Origin: Dichetophora obliterata
Taxonomy: Eukaryota; Arthropoda; Insecta; Diptera; Sciomyzidae
DNA length: 64,000 nt
Direction of reading: 5' to 3'
Assembly (NCBI GenBank): GCA_963920525.1
Contig: OY986439.1
Coordinates: forward strand, 212,372,500-212,436,499
The notes below the pieces were generated by a model. That model did not search any database. It saw only the letters and a program-made list of their open reading frames with translations, and was not told the DNA's origin. Of the stretch, positions 9,551-20,990 are shown one piece after another. Position numbers and translations under genes: made by a program. Positions within the stretch are counted from its first letter, which is position 1. Every line of letters begins with the position of its first letter.

Positions 9551-12539
9551 GTATATATACCTACTATACTTATGTATAAAAAATTTTTTAAAATTTTAAA
9601 ATTGGCCATTTCAGCCTTTTATTGATTAATTGTGTTGTGCGTGGTATTAAATATTTGAACACAACTGATCGATCATAGGACAAGTAGCTATTTATTTTCA
9701 TTTGTTATCGAAAGACTGTCTCTGGAAAAAATCGACAAATTACTAATTTGCTAGACGTTTTTATCGTTAGTTAACGATTTTGTGAGATTTGTTGTTTTCA
9801 AAAAATTCGATATGTGATGAAAAATACCAAAATCGAAAAAATTTTGTGAATTGAACCATATGACAATCAGCTGTTTATTTTTATTTGTTTACTGTTCATA
9901 TTTTATATATGAAATGTGAAAGATGATAAAAGTGATTGCTAAAAGTATAAGGACATAAATTATTTAGGAATAAATTTTTCTAGTAATGTTAGCAATAAAG
10001 CACTATTTATTACAAATATTAAGGATTAAGGGTGTCAATTAGAGCGAATCGAAAAAATAAATTTCGCCGCAGACCAGCTAATCGTAAGCATTATTGAAAG
10101 AAAGTTTCAAAAAAAAAAATTGAGCGAACGTAGGGGTTGCACATCGACATATTTCTTTATAACTTCGGTATTTACCGTCCGATCTAAAAGAATGATATGT
10201 CCATGTTGTTGTCTCAGAGAGACCCATTTTTTGTTTTCAGGATTTTTTGACCTCAGTTGACCCCTCACAGTACTGACCCACAGGAACTCAGTTTCTACCA
10301 TCTTAAGGTACCATTTTAATTTCAGAAATGGAAAGCCCGTTAAAATCAATAAAATTTTATTAAAGAAATTTTTCGTTATTTCTACTAGAAATATTTTTAA
10401 AATTTTTTTGATTTTGTTTTGCAAAACATAGGGAAAATGTTTAACATTTTTGTCATATCGTATTATTTTTATAAAATATGCACCGAAAACGTTCTTATCG
10501 GAATCTACCATCCTAATAAGTATACTATTCTAAAGTATTACAATTAAAGCCCTCATAATGATTTTTATGAAGAAAATGTCATCAAGCTCATTAATTTTAT
10601 TAACGACAATCATTTTATATTTTCTCAATGCTAGAAAAAAAAATACTTTAATTCAGAATTGTATGAATTAGTGGGAATATATAGACTTTTTACTTGGTTC
10701 GCGCATAGAATGCTTGATTTTTTTCTCTCTGTGAACTAGTGACAAATTTAGTTTTTTCTGTCTTGTAATTTCTCAATATTTTTTGAGATTGCTGTCTTTT
10801 CGGAGACATGAAAGGTCAATCAGTTCAGTGACAATATCCAAAACCATCTATTTATGTATAACTTTGTTTGGAAAGCTCAAGTTTATTTGCTCAAGCCAAG
10901 TTTCAATCAGATATTCACACTGACATCTGCTCCATGCCATATTGCATGCTTCTCTAACTTTTCTTTCCCCATACTACTTTATTTCCCAGTTGAGCTGACA
11001 GCTGATTATGCGCTGTCTTTTATTTAAGTCAAGGTCTAATTAATTTGTTAAGTAAGTTTGCAGCCATTTCTCGGAAAGGAAACTTGTTGCCAGAAATCGA
11101 AAATGTCTTGTTTGTATACAAGTGTAGCTAGTTGTTTTGGCAGGCGAATGAATGCCTTAGGAGAGATGAATAATTTTTGATATGTTTTTCAAGCCATCAA
11201 ATTAAGACGAAACAATATCCTTTGCAGCTTAAGCTTGAAATTGATTAAACTTCAGAAGAGCGACTTAATTGCAAGACAAACTATATTAATTAAATTTGAA
11301 AAGCTTCGTGTGGCGATAAGCTTAATGTTGATAAAGGGTACATTTAGGTAATGTGACAGCAGCTGGATCGATAATATCCAACAATATGTCTGTTGCTTAT
11401 TTGACTGTTTTCCGTACAACTTAATATTTGATAGCTGGTTAAAAAAATGACCACCCACCTATTTTTAGCATTTATAAAATGTACAAATTCTTTTGAAAAC
11501 TGCTGCCATTCCGATAGGACACTTCGATAGCTTATGCTGCCACTGGCTACAAAACGTGATTAGTTGTTGCAACAGTGATTCATGTTTGTCATCTACACAC
11601 ATTCACACGTTGACCAGCAAAGTGACATATTTGAAAAATAGCATTTCCAGCAGTGAGTTCGAATACAATGGAAACATGATAACAGTGGCAATGCGCTGTA
11701 TCAATTTCTTATGCTTCCCATGCTGCATCCACATTTGGCGGTTTAGTGGTTAGATTCATATGAGCGCTTAGTTATTTTTTATCTTTTTTGTTGCTTGAAG
11801 CTAAAGAAGGTTATGCAACGATGTTGTCAGGTTACGAGAATAAAATTATAAAATTTGGCGGATGAAATTTATGATTACCTTTTTGCGCTTTTTGACATGT
11901 TTAATATGCCAGCATACAAAAATAACATTATTAAAAATATTTCAAATTTACAAAGGAAACTTTTAGAATAAAAAAGAATTTTTTAATATGTATTTGGCTT
12001 TGAAGTAAAATAAAAGAACATTATTTGAATGCTAAAATTTGTTTTCATTTCTAGGAAAAAAGCTTCAAGCTTTACAAAAATAGAATAAAATTTCCCTTTA
12101 TGTATAAAGGCAAAATCAATTTTTTAAGTGACACAAATTGACAAGAATATTGTCTTAATAGGCGCAAACATTGCATTACACAGCTCTTCAGTAGTTCATT
12201 TAAAGTTTTTCTTGGCTTAATAGTTGTATTTGAAAATATGCTTGAATAAAAATTATTCTTGGTGGTTTTGGGGACATGTAAATGTTTCCAAATTTCTGTA
12301 TGGATTTCCACTATTATGACAAAGGAAAGTTATAGCAAGCAAAAATAGAGTAATGGAAAAAGTAAAAATAGCCATATTTAGCTCTGCATTATAAAAATAT
12401 AGATTTTTTATTGCAGTCTTTGCATTTTTTTTATATTTTTTTTTAATAGTATAAATATGTTTTAAGTTTAATATTTCAAAGAATTCATCCAAATTAACAA
12501 AAAATAATTTTTTTAGAAGCCACCAGTCAATATAATCGG
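9551..12539. other. Anonymous AT-rich DNA, no gene seen
   Basis: The longest frame is 134 residues on the minus strand (10107-10511). It is rich in K, I, F and L with no motif, as expected of AT-rich DNA, so I do not call it. Nothing else stands out except poly-A and poly-T runs. Confidence 0.55.
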
Positions 12540-12660
12540 CCGAATAGCGGCCGAACACTGATCAAACAAGGGTGAACAGCGGTAAAACATGGTCAAAAAA
12601 AAAATAGTGAAAAAGAGTTAGTTTGCAAAGAAGCCTACCGAACAGCGGTCAAACGTGGTT
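12540..12660. repeat. Cluster of GGCCGAACAG-type motifs, forward
   Basis: Degenerate repeats of a roughly 17-bp word appear as CGGCCGAATAG, CGGCCGAACACTGATCAAAC, GAACAGCGGTAAAAC and GAACAGCGGTCAAAC. The same words occur reverse-complemented at 15430-15570 and more weakly at 15700-15840. It may mark the arm of a larger inverted structure. Confidence 0.5.
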
Positions 12661-13054
12661 CGAACATTGGCTATTGTTTAACTTTATTCTATCATTATTA
12701 TTACCTTCGAGTTAGCACCAAGCAAAAACATGTACGCACAGCACTCGATATCCAAACGCATGCGCAATAATGAAAGCAGTCATATTCGCTGTTTATTTTA
12801 TTTGCTGAAGCACTTATACTGCAACATATGCATGCTAAAATAAAAAAAAAAAATGAAAAATTCTTAACTGACGCTGATAGTCACGTTTGTTGCGTTTGCT
12901 CTTGAAGCATTGTAAATTTAGACAGGATAGAAAATATAGCTGACTATTTTGTACAAACCTTCATTAAATGTAATTTCACTGCATACATTAACTTAATTTT
13001 TTACTTTCTCTGTTCTTACTTTTACCTATTTTTTACATTAAGGGCTTTCCATAG

Positions 13055-14760
13055 TGACTGGTGGGACAGTTTACTCCTGAATACCTAATGCTTAGACCTG
13101 TAAATTTGTATTTTGATGTAATATAATGATCAAATAGATATTTAATAATAGATTATGAACCGACTTATAAAACTTTTACCGAAAACAATAACTCATATAA
13201 ATATTTTGGTGATATTTCATTGGTTAAAAGAGTGTGACTGGTGGGACAGAAATGCTCTATGTATTTAACCTAGACCCCTGCCTCAATGACTTAATTCTAC
13301 GGTGCTCCAAAGCTTGGGACAAATATGAAGCGTCGGCCAACGCCCCTTCGGAATTCAAAAGATCCACCAGAAAGGTTCCCTAATTCCACAGCACAGACTA
13401 ACCTTTAACCATCATTTGACTGTACATGACCGTGACACATTCGGCCACTAAAATTGTACTTGACGTGGTTATAACCATAGGTCATTATCGGTATACATAC
13501 CGATAATTTAACCCATTTTTTGGCACGCAACTTCGCTCACACGATCAAAGAAGGTAGTCTTTGTCATGAAAACTAGGAAGCGATACCAACATAAAACCTA
13601 TGGCACTGCTGCTATTTCATAAGGTTTCCCGATTATTTGTGGACACAACTCAGACTGTTTAGGTTTCCCCGTCGCCTGTTCTCAAATTCCAAAGGTAACA
13701 GTATATTGATCCGGTAGTTGCTTAACTTCCTAACATTTACTGTTTGAAATAACGAGAGTTTAATCTACCATCATTCTCTTAGTAATTTAAGGGAGTTACC
13801 AACCCGAGTTCAACCTAAGTGTAACTCAAACCGATCTTCCTGGTCTAACCACAGCCATGGTTAGCGTATGAACCCCGAAGAACCAGCTCTCGACAGTCAG
13901 TACCCGGGCTCAAGGTTCCACCAGATAAGGCACTTCAACATGCCGTCTACAGACCAAAAGTTCTCAGAACAATTATATTTGATTGTGACACCTTCAGTCA
14001 CTAGAATTGTACATGACTAGGTTAATAAAACCACTGGTTTCCTGGTAATATACCGAGAGAACCACAACCCTAATTACGCAACTTCGTTAGCTTAATTAAG
14101 ACTTCTTAAAAGCCTCTTTCGGAAAACTTGGAAGCGTGTGCCATAGCATACCAATTAGATTATACTCGGATCAAGGATTCTATGCCTCTTACATAGAACA
14201 ACGATAGATCAGGTCTACTCATCTTGATGATTGACTGCCCCCGCTCTTCAAGTTATATTGTATTGATCGACGACCATCAAAAGCATATAACAATAACAAT
14301 GTTATGATAACTTAATATCAAAACCATGCTTTCTCCAAGATTTGGCACCAACAACCAAGGTTCAAGGTAAACCTTTTGTTTTACGGAAATCAGATGAACA
14401 TTCAAGATCCGTGCCTCAACAAAGAACTCATTTTGAGATAAATTCATGGGCCGTTCCTTGTAAATTGTCCACTAAATAAACAACCATCACCTTTTATTCC
14501 TGGCTTTCGACAGGCAGATTCTCCGCAAGTCCTCTGGCGGGTTTTTACTGGTGGGAAAGTAAAAAATACCTCACCTCCGCCTTCTGCACTGTCAATCGAG
14601 ATTTAAGCCCAAATACCATACATATCCAGATGTCTTTTACTATGCTATGAAATGATTAAATAGACTTCAACAGAAACTGAAAATTAGCACCAAGTTTAGT
14701 TTCTACAAGAAAATATAGATAGTAGAAATTGTGACTAGTGGGACATCGTGGGATTGGTGG
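13055..14760. repeat. Less AT-rich complex repeat island
   Basis: The sequence is visibly richer in G and C than its surroundings. GTGACTGGTGGGAC occurs at about 13055 and 13231, a 177-178 bp unit, and a variant recurs near 14731 after a partial unit (ATGATTAAATAGA shared with the first). Inside, a block starting GTGACAC..TTC at 13432 is repeated imperfectly at 13985, a period of 553 bp, with CGCAACTTCG and AAACTWGGAAGCG as shared landmarks. No reading frame or known domain is evident. It looks like a decayed complex satellite or an unrecognised element. Confidence 0.5.
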
Positions 14761-14820
14761 AAAAAAATGAAAGACTAGTTCACAATAAACAACAACTTGT
14801 CATAGTGGAAAAACACTTAA

Positions 14821-15100
14821 CCCGCCGTTAGTATGGTGGGGTATGACATAACCCAGAGACCTTGTTTCCTTCAATATCTTGTAAGTAGTATTTGTAGATT
14901 TCAATCAAACTATTTTTTGTTTAAATTGCAATGCACTAAAAATATTATTTTTTAATAGTTATTCAATTAAGAAATCAGAAGCAATCAAAACTTTTTCGAT
15001 AAATTTTTTTATGTAGTATTTATACGACTTTTACTTTTGGGGTATGTATCCCCACCACACTAATGGCGTGACGACTTTTTTCCACTACACTAACGGCGGG
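14821..15100. mobile_element. TTAA-flanked MITE, piggyBac-like, 280 bp
   Basis: Starts CCCGCCGTTAGTATGGTGG and ends CCACTACACTAACGGCGGG, a 19-bp inverted repeat with one or two mismatches, exactly flanked by TTAA (14817-14820 and 15101-15104). Secondary copies of the end motif (GGTGGGGTATG and ATACCCCAC-type words) lie just inside each end. There is no coding region. The CCC start plus TTAA duplication supports piggyBac. Confidence 0.85.
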
Positions 15101-15429
15101 TTAATCTTGTTTTTTCTAAATAATTTTTACAGAGCATGTAAATTTCACTATTATACATTGCTTTAAACATAAATTGGTTAAAGTCATATCAATTTAAGAA
15201 AAAAACTCATTTTCCCATTTCCCATGGAATGCCCCATCTTCCCCTAATGCCCCTAAAGATATCTACAAATCACTATTTATTCATTGTGTCTGGTTCTTAT
15301 AACGCATTGAAGGGTATGCTGTCACTTTTGGGCAAAGAGATTTTTCTGTTTTATCTTCAAAAATTTGAGTGAAAAATGTTTTTTAAAAAAAATGCTTAGG
15401 AATAACCAAATTATTCTGGTTGAAAAGGA

Positions 15430-15840
15430 TTGGCCCTTGTTCGAAAGAATGGTATATAGTTTGACCCTTGTTTTATCAAGAGTACTTGAAAACAGCAGCT
15501 GTTTGATTCTTGTTCGACCGCTGTACGGTCGTTGTTTAAACCTGGTTTAACCACTGTTCGGCCTTAATTAAAAAAAAATAGTTTTAACCGGGAAACTTTT
15601 CAAATTTTTACTAAAAGACTGAAATAGACAGATGGGGAGGGGTCAGATTAGCAGGGAACGACTCTTTTGCACTATATGTATAGTAAGACCCAAAACGTTT
15701 ACCAAACGCCTATTGTACGGCTTTTCTTTAACCTCTGTTTGCTTGATACAACTTCAAAACAACCAACTTTTTAACGCTTGTTCGGCCACACTTTGACCCT
15801 TTTTCAGTCGCTGTTGCACCTCAAAAAAATTAATTTTACT
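15430..15840. repeat. Cluster of GGCCGAACAG-type motifs, reverse
   Basis: Contains TTGTTCGACCGCTGTACGG, AACCACTGTTCGGCC and TTGTTCGGCCACACTTTGACC, the reverse complements of the words at 12540-12660. Between the sub-clusters (15600-15700) there is ordinary AT-rich DNA. A 61-residue open frame here has no family signature. Confidence 0.5.
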
Positions 15841-16242
15841 TTTAGAAATTCTTTTTAATTATCCTCTGTGAGAGAAATTTCCCAAAATTTTCTTCAATAA
15901 AATTATAGGAAATTTCAAATAAAAACAAAAAGGTACAAATTCATAAAATTAAGATTAAGTACAGCGTTCTACGTCTCTATAGCAAAATGGAGCTCCTTTT
16001 TTTACCATGTAAAAAAATCTGCATGCATAACAAAACTAATTAAATGATACATTTTCTATATTGAAATTTTGATAAAAATTTTCCATAAAATTTCTCTCTA
16101 AAAATATAAGCAAAATTGTCAAGTTTTGAACACTATTAACGCAATACAGTCTAATTGTAAGCACAAATGCAGCTCAACAACAGTTCAATAAGTAATATTT
16201 TTGTTGTTTTCCTTAGAATTTATTTTATTAATAACTGCACAT
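15841..16242. other. AT-rich spacer, no gene seen
   Basis: Ordinary AT-rich sequence. Nothing recognisable apart from the flank of the next element. Confidence 0.5.
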
Positions 16243-16514
16243 ATGTACATTAGGGTGGGTCAATTTGTATGGAAGTAATAAAATTATGTTGTCTGGGCAA
16301 TTTTTGGATCCCGCATGAAAAGTTATTAAAAAAAGGGGGCGATACGGGAGCACTTTACCCTATCACATCTTTAATTTTGTGAATTTTATTTTTCAGGAAT
16401 TTTTTTCAAAAAAGATTTTGTATTAAAAACATGCACAGCTAAACAAAACTGATGCCAGAAATTAAATCCTCAAACCCCATTCAACCTAAAACCAGTCTCA
16501 AAATTATACGTTTT

Positions 16515-18119
16515 GATACGTTTGAACGCTCTGGGGAGCTTTAAAAAAAAAACAACACAACAATGCTGCTTTAGTCGCACTCAATTGCAAATGATGTGCA
16601 GTATCTTTGATGCTTTTGTGGTTGCAAAATTATAATACACGTACTTTTTAAATTTTTATGAGGAATAAAAATCGTCAACAGAAATTGAATTTTTTTTAAT
16701 AATTAGGTAAACATGTTACACAAATATTGTATATTTAATAAAATTTTTTATTTTATGTGCAAGTAAAATACATTTGTGACTAAATTTTAGTTAAATAAAA
16801 AAAGTATTTGAAACTAACGTTTGTTATAAAAAAAGCTTTTATAAGGTTTAATTTGAGGTAATTATTTAAATTTTTTTCTGCTATATTCTGTCAAAATATT
16901 TCGAATGTGTTAAAAAAAATGAGAAATTTTTAAATGCCCAGAGTTTGATTCAGCGTGTAAATAAAATAAAATTTCCCACTACAGGAAATTTTTGGGAAAT
17001 TTTTTAAATACCCCGAGTTTAATTCAGCGTGCAAATAAAATAAAATTTCCCATTAAGGAAAATTTATGAGAATTTTTTTTAATACTGAGTTTGATTCAGC
17101 GTGTAAAAATTTCCTATTAAAGGAAATTTGAAGTGAAATTTTTAAATAACCAGAGTTTGATTCAGCGTGCAAATTAACTAAAATTTTCCATTAAGGAAAA
17201 TTTATGAGAATTTTTTTTAATACCGAGTTTGAGTCAGTGTGCAAATAAAATGAAATTTCCCATTACGGGAAGTTTAAGGAAATTTTTTAAATGCCCAGTT
17301 TAATTCAGCGTGCAAATAAAATAAAATTTCTCATTAAGGAAATTTTATTTAAAATTTTTTAATGCCCAGAGTTTGATTCAGTGTAAAAAATTTCCTATTA
17401 AAGGAAATTTTGGGGGAATTTTTTAAATACCCAAAGTTTGATTCAGCGTGCAAGTAAACTAAAATTTTCCAATAAGGAAAATTTATGAGAAATTGTTTTA
17501 ATGCCCGGAGTTTGATTTAGCGTGCAAATATTTTAATACGCAGAGTTTGGGAAATTTTTGGGAACTTTTTAACACTCAGAGTTTGATTCAGCGTGCAAAT
17601 AAAATAAAATTTCCCATTAAGGAAATTTTATGGAAAATTTTTTAAATACCCAAAGTTTGATACAGCGTGTAAAAAATTTCCTATTAGGGGAAATTTGGGG
17701 GCATTTTTTAAATACCCATAGTTTGATTCAGCGTGCAAATATTATTATAATACAAATTTATTGAACATTTTTATAAAACCCAGTTTGATTCAGCGTGTAA
17801 AAAATTTTCTATAAAGGGATATTTGGGGGAAGTTTTTAAATGCCCAGAGTTTGATTCAGTGAGCAAATAAAATAAAATTTCCCACTACGGGAAATTTTTG
17901 GGAAATTTTTAAATACAGATAGTTTAATTCAGCGTGCAAATAAAATAAAATTTCCCATTAAGGAAAATTTATGAGAATTTTTTAATACCGAGTTTGATTC
18001 AGCGTGCAAATAAAATAAAATTTCCCATTACGGGAAGTTTAAGGAAATTTTTTAAATGTCCAGTTTAATTCAGCATGCAAATAAAATAAAATTTCTCATA
18101 AAATTTTATTTACAATTTT
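16515..18119. repeat. Inserted block with 17-bp flanking duplication
   Basis: TCAAAATTATACGTTTT is present at 16498-16514 and again at 18120-18136, exactly bracketing this block. The host element's opposite arm has the motif only once, so the pair looks like a target duplication made when the block came in. The block starts close to TTGAACGCTCTGGGGAGC, has a leader of about 380 bp, then the satellite array. The leader and array are repeated at 20991-23715. Confidence 0.7.
16905..18115. repeat. Satellite array 1, 62-75 bp monomers, about 17 copies
   Basis: Each monomer has GAGTTTGATTCAGCGTGC, a spacer AAATAAAATAAAATTTCCC, and an arm GGGAAATTT that makes a small imperfect palindrome, then TTTTTAAATGCCCA. 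Starts of the CAGCGTG word fall at about 16951, 17025, 17097 and 17163, giving varying monomer lengths. Variant types (CTATTAAAGG, CATTACGGG, CATTAAGG) occur in the same order as in the longer array at 21395-23715. Confidence 0.9.
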
Positions 18120-18660
18120 TCAAAATTATACGTTTTTATAAAAAAATTTATCGTGAAAAATTTCTAAAGAAAAAATGCACAAAATTCAATGTATAATCAT
18201 AACGTTGGTGCGTATTTTTGACCATCACGACTTTTTAATTTCTTTTGTAAATCTGTGATGAAACTGCAAAAAGATTTCAATCAAATTCGGATTATCAATA
18301 TAAAAATTATTATTGAATGCCACGAATCCTAAAAAATATTAAACCTTGAATTTTGTGAATTGTTTTCTTTAGGAATTCTTTACGATAAATTTTTTTTATA
18401 AAAACGTATAATTTTGAGACCGGTTTTAGGTTGAATCGAGTTCGAGGATTTCATTTCTGGCATCAATTTTGCTCTAGCTATGCACATTTATACACAAAAT
18501 TTTTTTTTAAAAATTCCTAAAGAAAAAATTCAGAAAATTTAAGATGTGATAGGGTAAAGTGCACCCCATCGCAGCCTTTTTTTTAAATAACTTTTCATGC
18601 CCGATCCAAAAATCGCCCAGGTAACATAAGTTTGCAAATCAGACCCAGCCTAATATACAT

Positions 18661-20990
18661 ATATTAATAAGTTAACATGTATATTATATGAATATTAAAA
18701 TGTATATTAAACGAAATGTAAAAGTAAGAGTAAACATTTTTAATTTACACAACACTTAAAAATTTGTTACTGCTGCTAATATTTTACACTACTAATTTTT
18801 GCTGTTGCCCTAGTTTTTGTTGCTGCTATTACTTAAACGTTTGTTGTTTCTCTTGCATTTTGTGTTTATACTGCCAGCACTTTAGAGGATAAACTCTAAA
18901 CTTAAGCTGTTGTTGCATTAAGTGAGGCCATAAAGCGAAGGAACAAACAAATTTGCATTCTGTATTGCATACTTTCAGGCAGCGTTGCAACAAGCAACCA
19001 GCAGGCCTTCATAGTTTATAAAGTGTGGAAATGTTATGCCTTTGAAACATGTTGTTATTATTTTTTAATATTAATAGTTCGAGAAGACGTGGAGTTAGTC
19101 AAGTTTACTAAATAACGAAAGGGAAGCGAAGGGAAATAAAAATGGTCGATAAGAAAATCATTGAGCTTCGAGGAAAGAAAAAAATTTATATGCGCCTGAT
19201 GTGGGAAATTTTTAATCAAAGCAAGTGGCAAGCAGTTGGCGCAAGAGCTGGTAGACATCACAGGGAAGGTCATACTGGCAGGTTGAGATGGCAAAAGTGA
19301 AACAACAGAAAATGCAACAGAAATATTGTGAATATTTGAATACTTCAGCTTAAGCATAGCATGAACTACGTGTGTTTAATATGCGTGTATTTGAACTTCT
19401 TCATATTTTTATGATAAAGGAACGGGGAAAATTTTGATTATGAGCAGAATATTAAAGCTAAAGTTTTTGAAAAGACTACGTTGATTAAAAAAATAAATAG
19501 AAAAAGTTTTCACCTGGCAAGATGTTTAAACAGTATTTGATGAAATGTCGAAATAAAATGTTGAAAGGGAAATTTAAAGTAGACCTTTACCATAACCTAA
19601 AAATTTAGATCTAAGACTAGGCTGTGATGAGTTTAAAACTAAACGCTTTGTAATTTAGAGCTAAATTTCTTTCTTTGACTTGACTTAATGTTTGTTAAAT
19701 AAGAACAAAATATTATTTTAATTAAGCCATAGACGTTTTCAGTTTGGTTTGAAACCGTTTTTTCAAGCGATTGAAAAATTTTACTCAACATAAAATGTCT
19801 CACTTCACCCATCATTTAAGTTATTACATTTTTAAGTTTAAGGATTTCCGCTTACAACCGCAAACACACTCACACATACACACCAGTGCACACAGCCAAA
19901 CAGAGTTTATATCTTTCAAGCTGCTTCAGGCCACAGCAACAAGCTGAGTCAATGTTTGAACAATCTTTAGTTGTAGTCATCGTTTGATGCTGTTCTGTTG
20001 TTGTGATAGTTACAAAATTGACCCACTGAACCACAGGCAAAGGTTCGGTGTAAAGTGAGAGTCTTGCAAACTTTTTCGATTTGATATTTGTTCTTAAATA
20101 AAATTTTGTTTTTGAACTTGGAGTTAATTTGCGTTGTGTCACAAAAGTTTTGAGATAACTTATGTATAGTGATTAAATTTTCAATTAAAAAACATACTTT
20201 TTTTTACCACAAACGTGTAAAGAATTAAATCCAAATTTTATTTTTAAGTTTTTTAAAAAAAGTGAATTTATAGTTGAAAATTAAACATGCTTGTTTAAAG
20301 TTTTGTTTTATAGAAACGCAAATGCGTTACATTTCTAGTTTAAAATGTTTTGTTTAATTTTAAAGTATGTTTTTATTCTCAGTGTATATAATGTTATTGG
20401 TTTCTTTGTACTTATTAAACGAAATTCGAAAAACAAATTAGTGTTTAAGAAGTATTTTAAACAAGGTTTTATTTCCTTGCCCCGAAAATGTTGGTACTTG
20501 TCTGTCCGAAAATGAGTTCAAAAAAGATAGTTTCTTTTTAGTGGGAAATTCCTGGTTTTTTCATTTTATTGCTATCCATTGTGTTGAGCGTTGAAAATCC
20601 ATTAAAGCAATGTTTGAATTAATAAAATAGATATATATATATATATACGTTTCTATATAAGCAACATCATCAACGACATAGAGTATTAAACAAATAAAGT
20701 TCGTCACCATCTGTGCCCACAAAACAAAGCATGACCACAATAAAGTCCTACTGAAAACCAGCAGAATATAAAACAAACAAATAAGCAACTCAAAATAAAA
20801 CAAAACAAAAAAATACACAACAAGCTTAAATAAAAACAAGCATAAGGAAGAGTCAACATTAAAAAAAAATGTATAAAATTTTGGTCAAAATGCGCCATTT
20901 CAAGATATATTCATGGCAAGCAACAACATGAAATTTTCGCATTGATTTTTTTTTTAATTTTCGCGGCCATTTTCGAGCTCAAGGCTTTTA
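18661..20990. other. Anonymous AT-rich DNA, no gene seen
   Basis: Contains CA-rich stretches near 19860-19900, an (AT)n microsatellite at about 20631-20647, and an A-rich stretch near 20760-20870. Frames of 90-99 residues on the minus strand have no motif and are low in complexity. Confidence 0.55.

Larger units (their letters stand above)
16251..18652. mobile_element. hAT-like long-TIR element carrying a satellite block
   Basis: The ends are TAGGGTGGGTC and GACCCAGCCTA, and the arms (16251-16514 plus 18137-18175, against about 18343-18652) are imperfect reverse complements for nearly 300 bp. Shared landmarks are TTTTTGGATC, GCATGAAAAGTTATT, CACTTTACCCTATCACATCT and the start of AAAATTATACG. 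The flanks ATGTACAT (16243-16250) and ATATACAT (18653-18660) match at 7 of 8 positions, as for a hAT 8-bp duplication. There is no transposase. A satellite block is inserted in the left arm. Confidence 0.65.

Noticed and set aside
10107..10511. 134-residue minus-strand frame
   Set aside because: Composition is that of AT-rich DNA (K, I, F, L), no domain, no start context; nothing on either side supports a gene.
19058..20898. Several minus-strand frames of 64-99 residues
   Set aside because: No motif, low complexity, mutually overlapping; chance frames.
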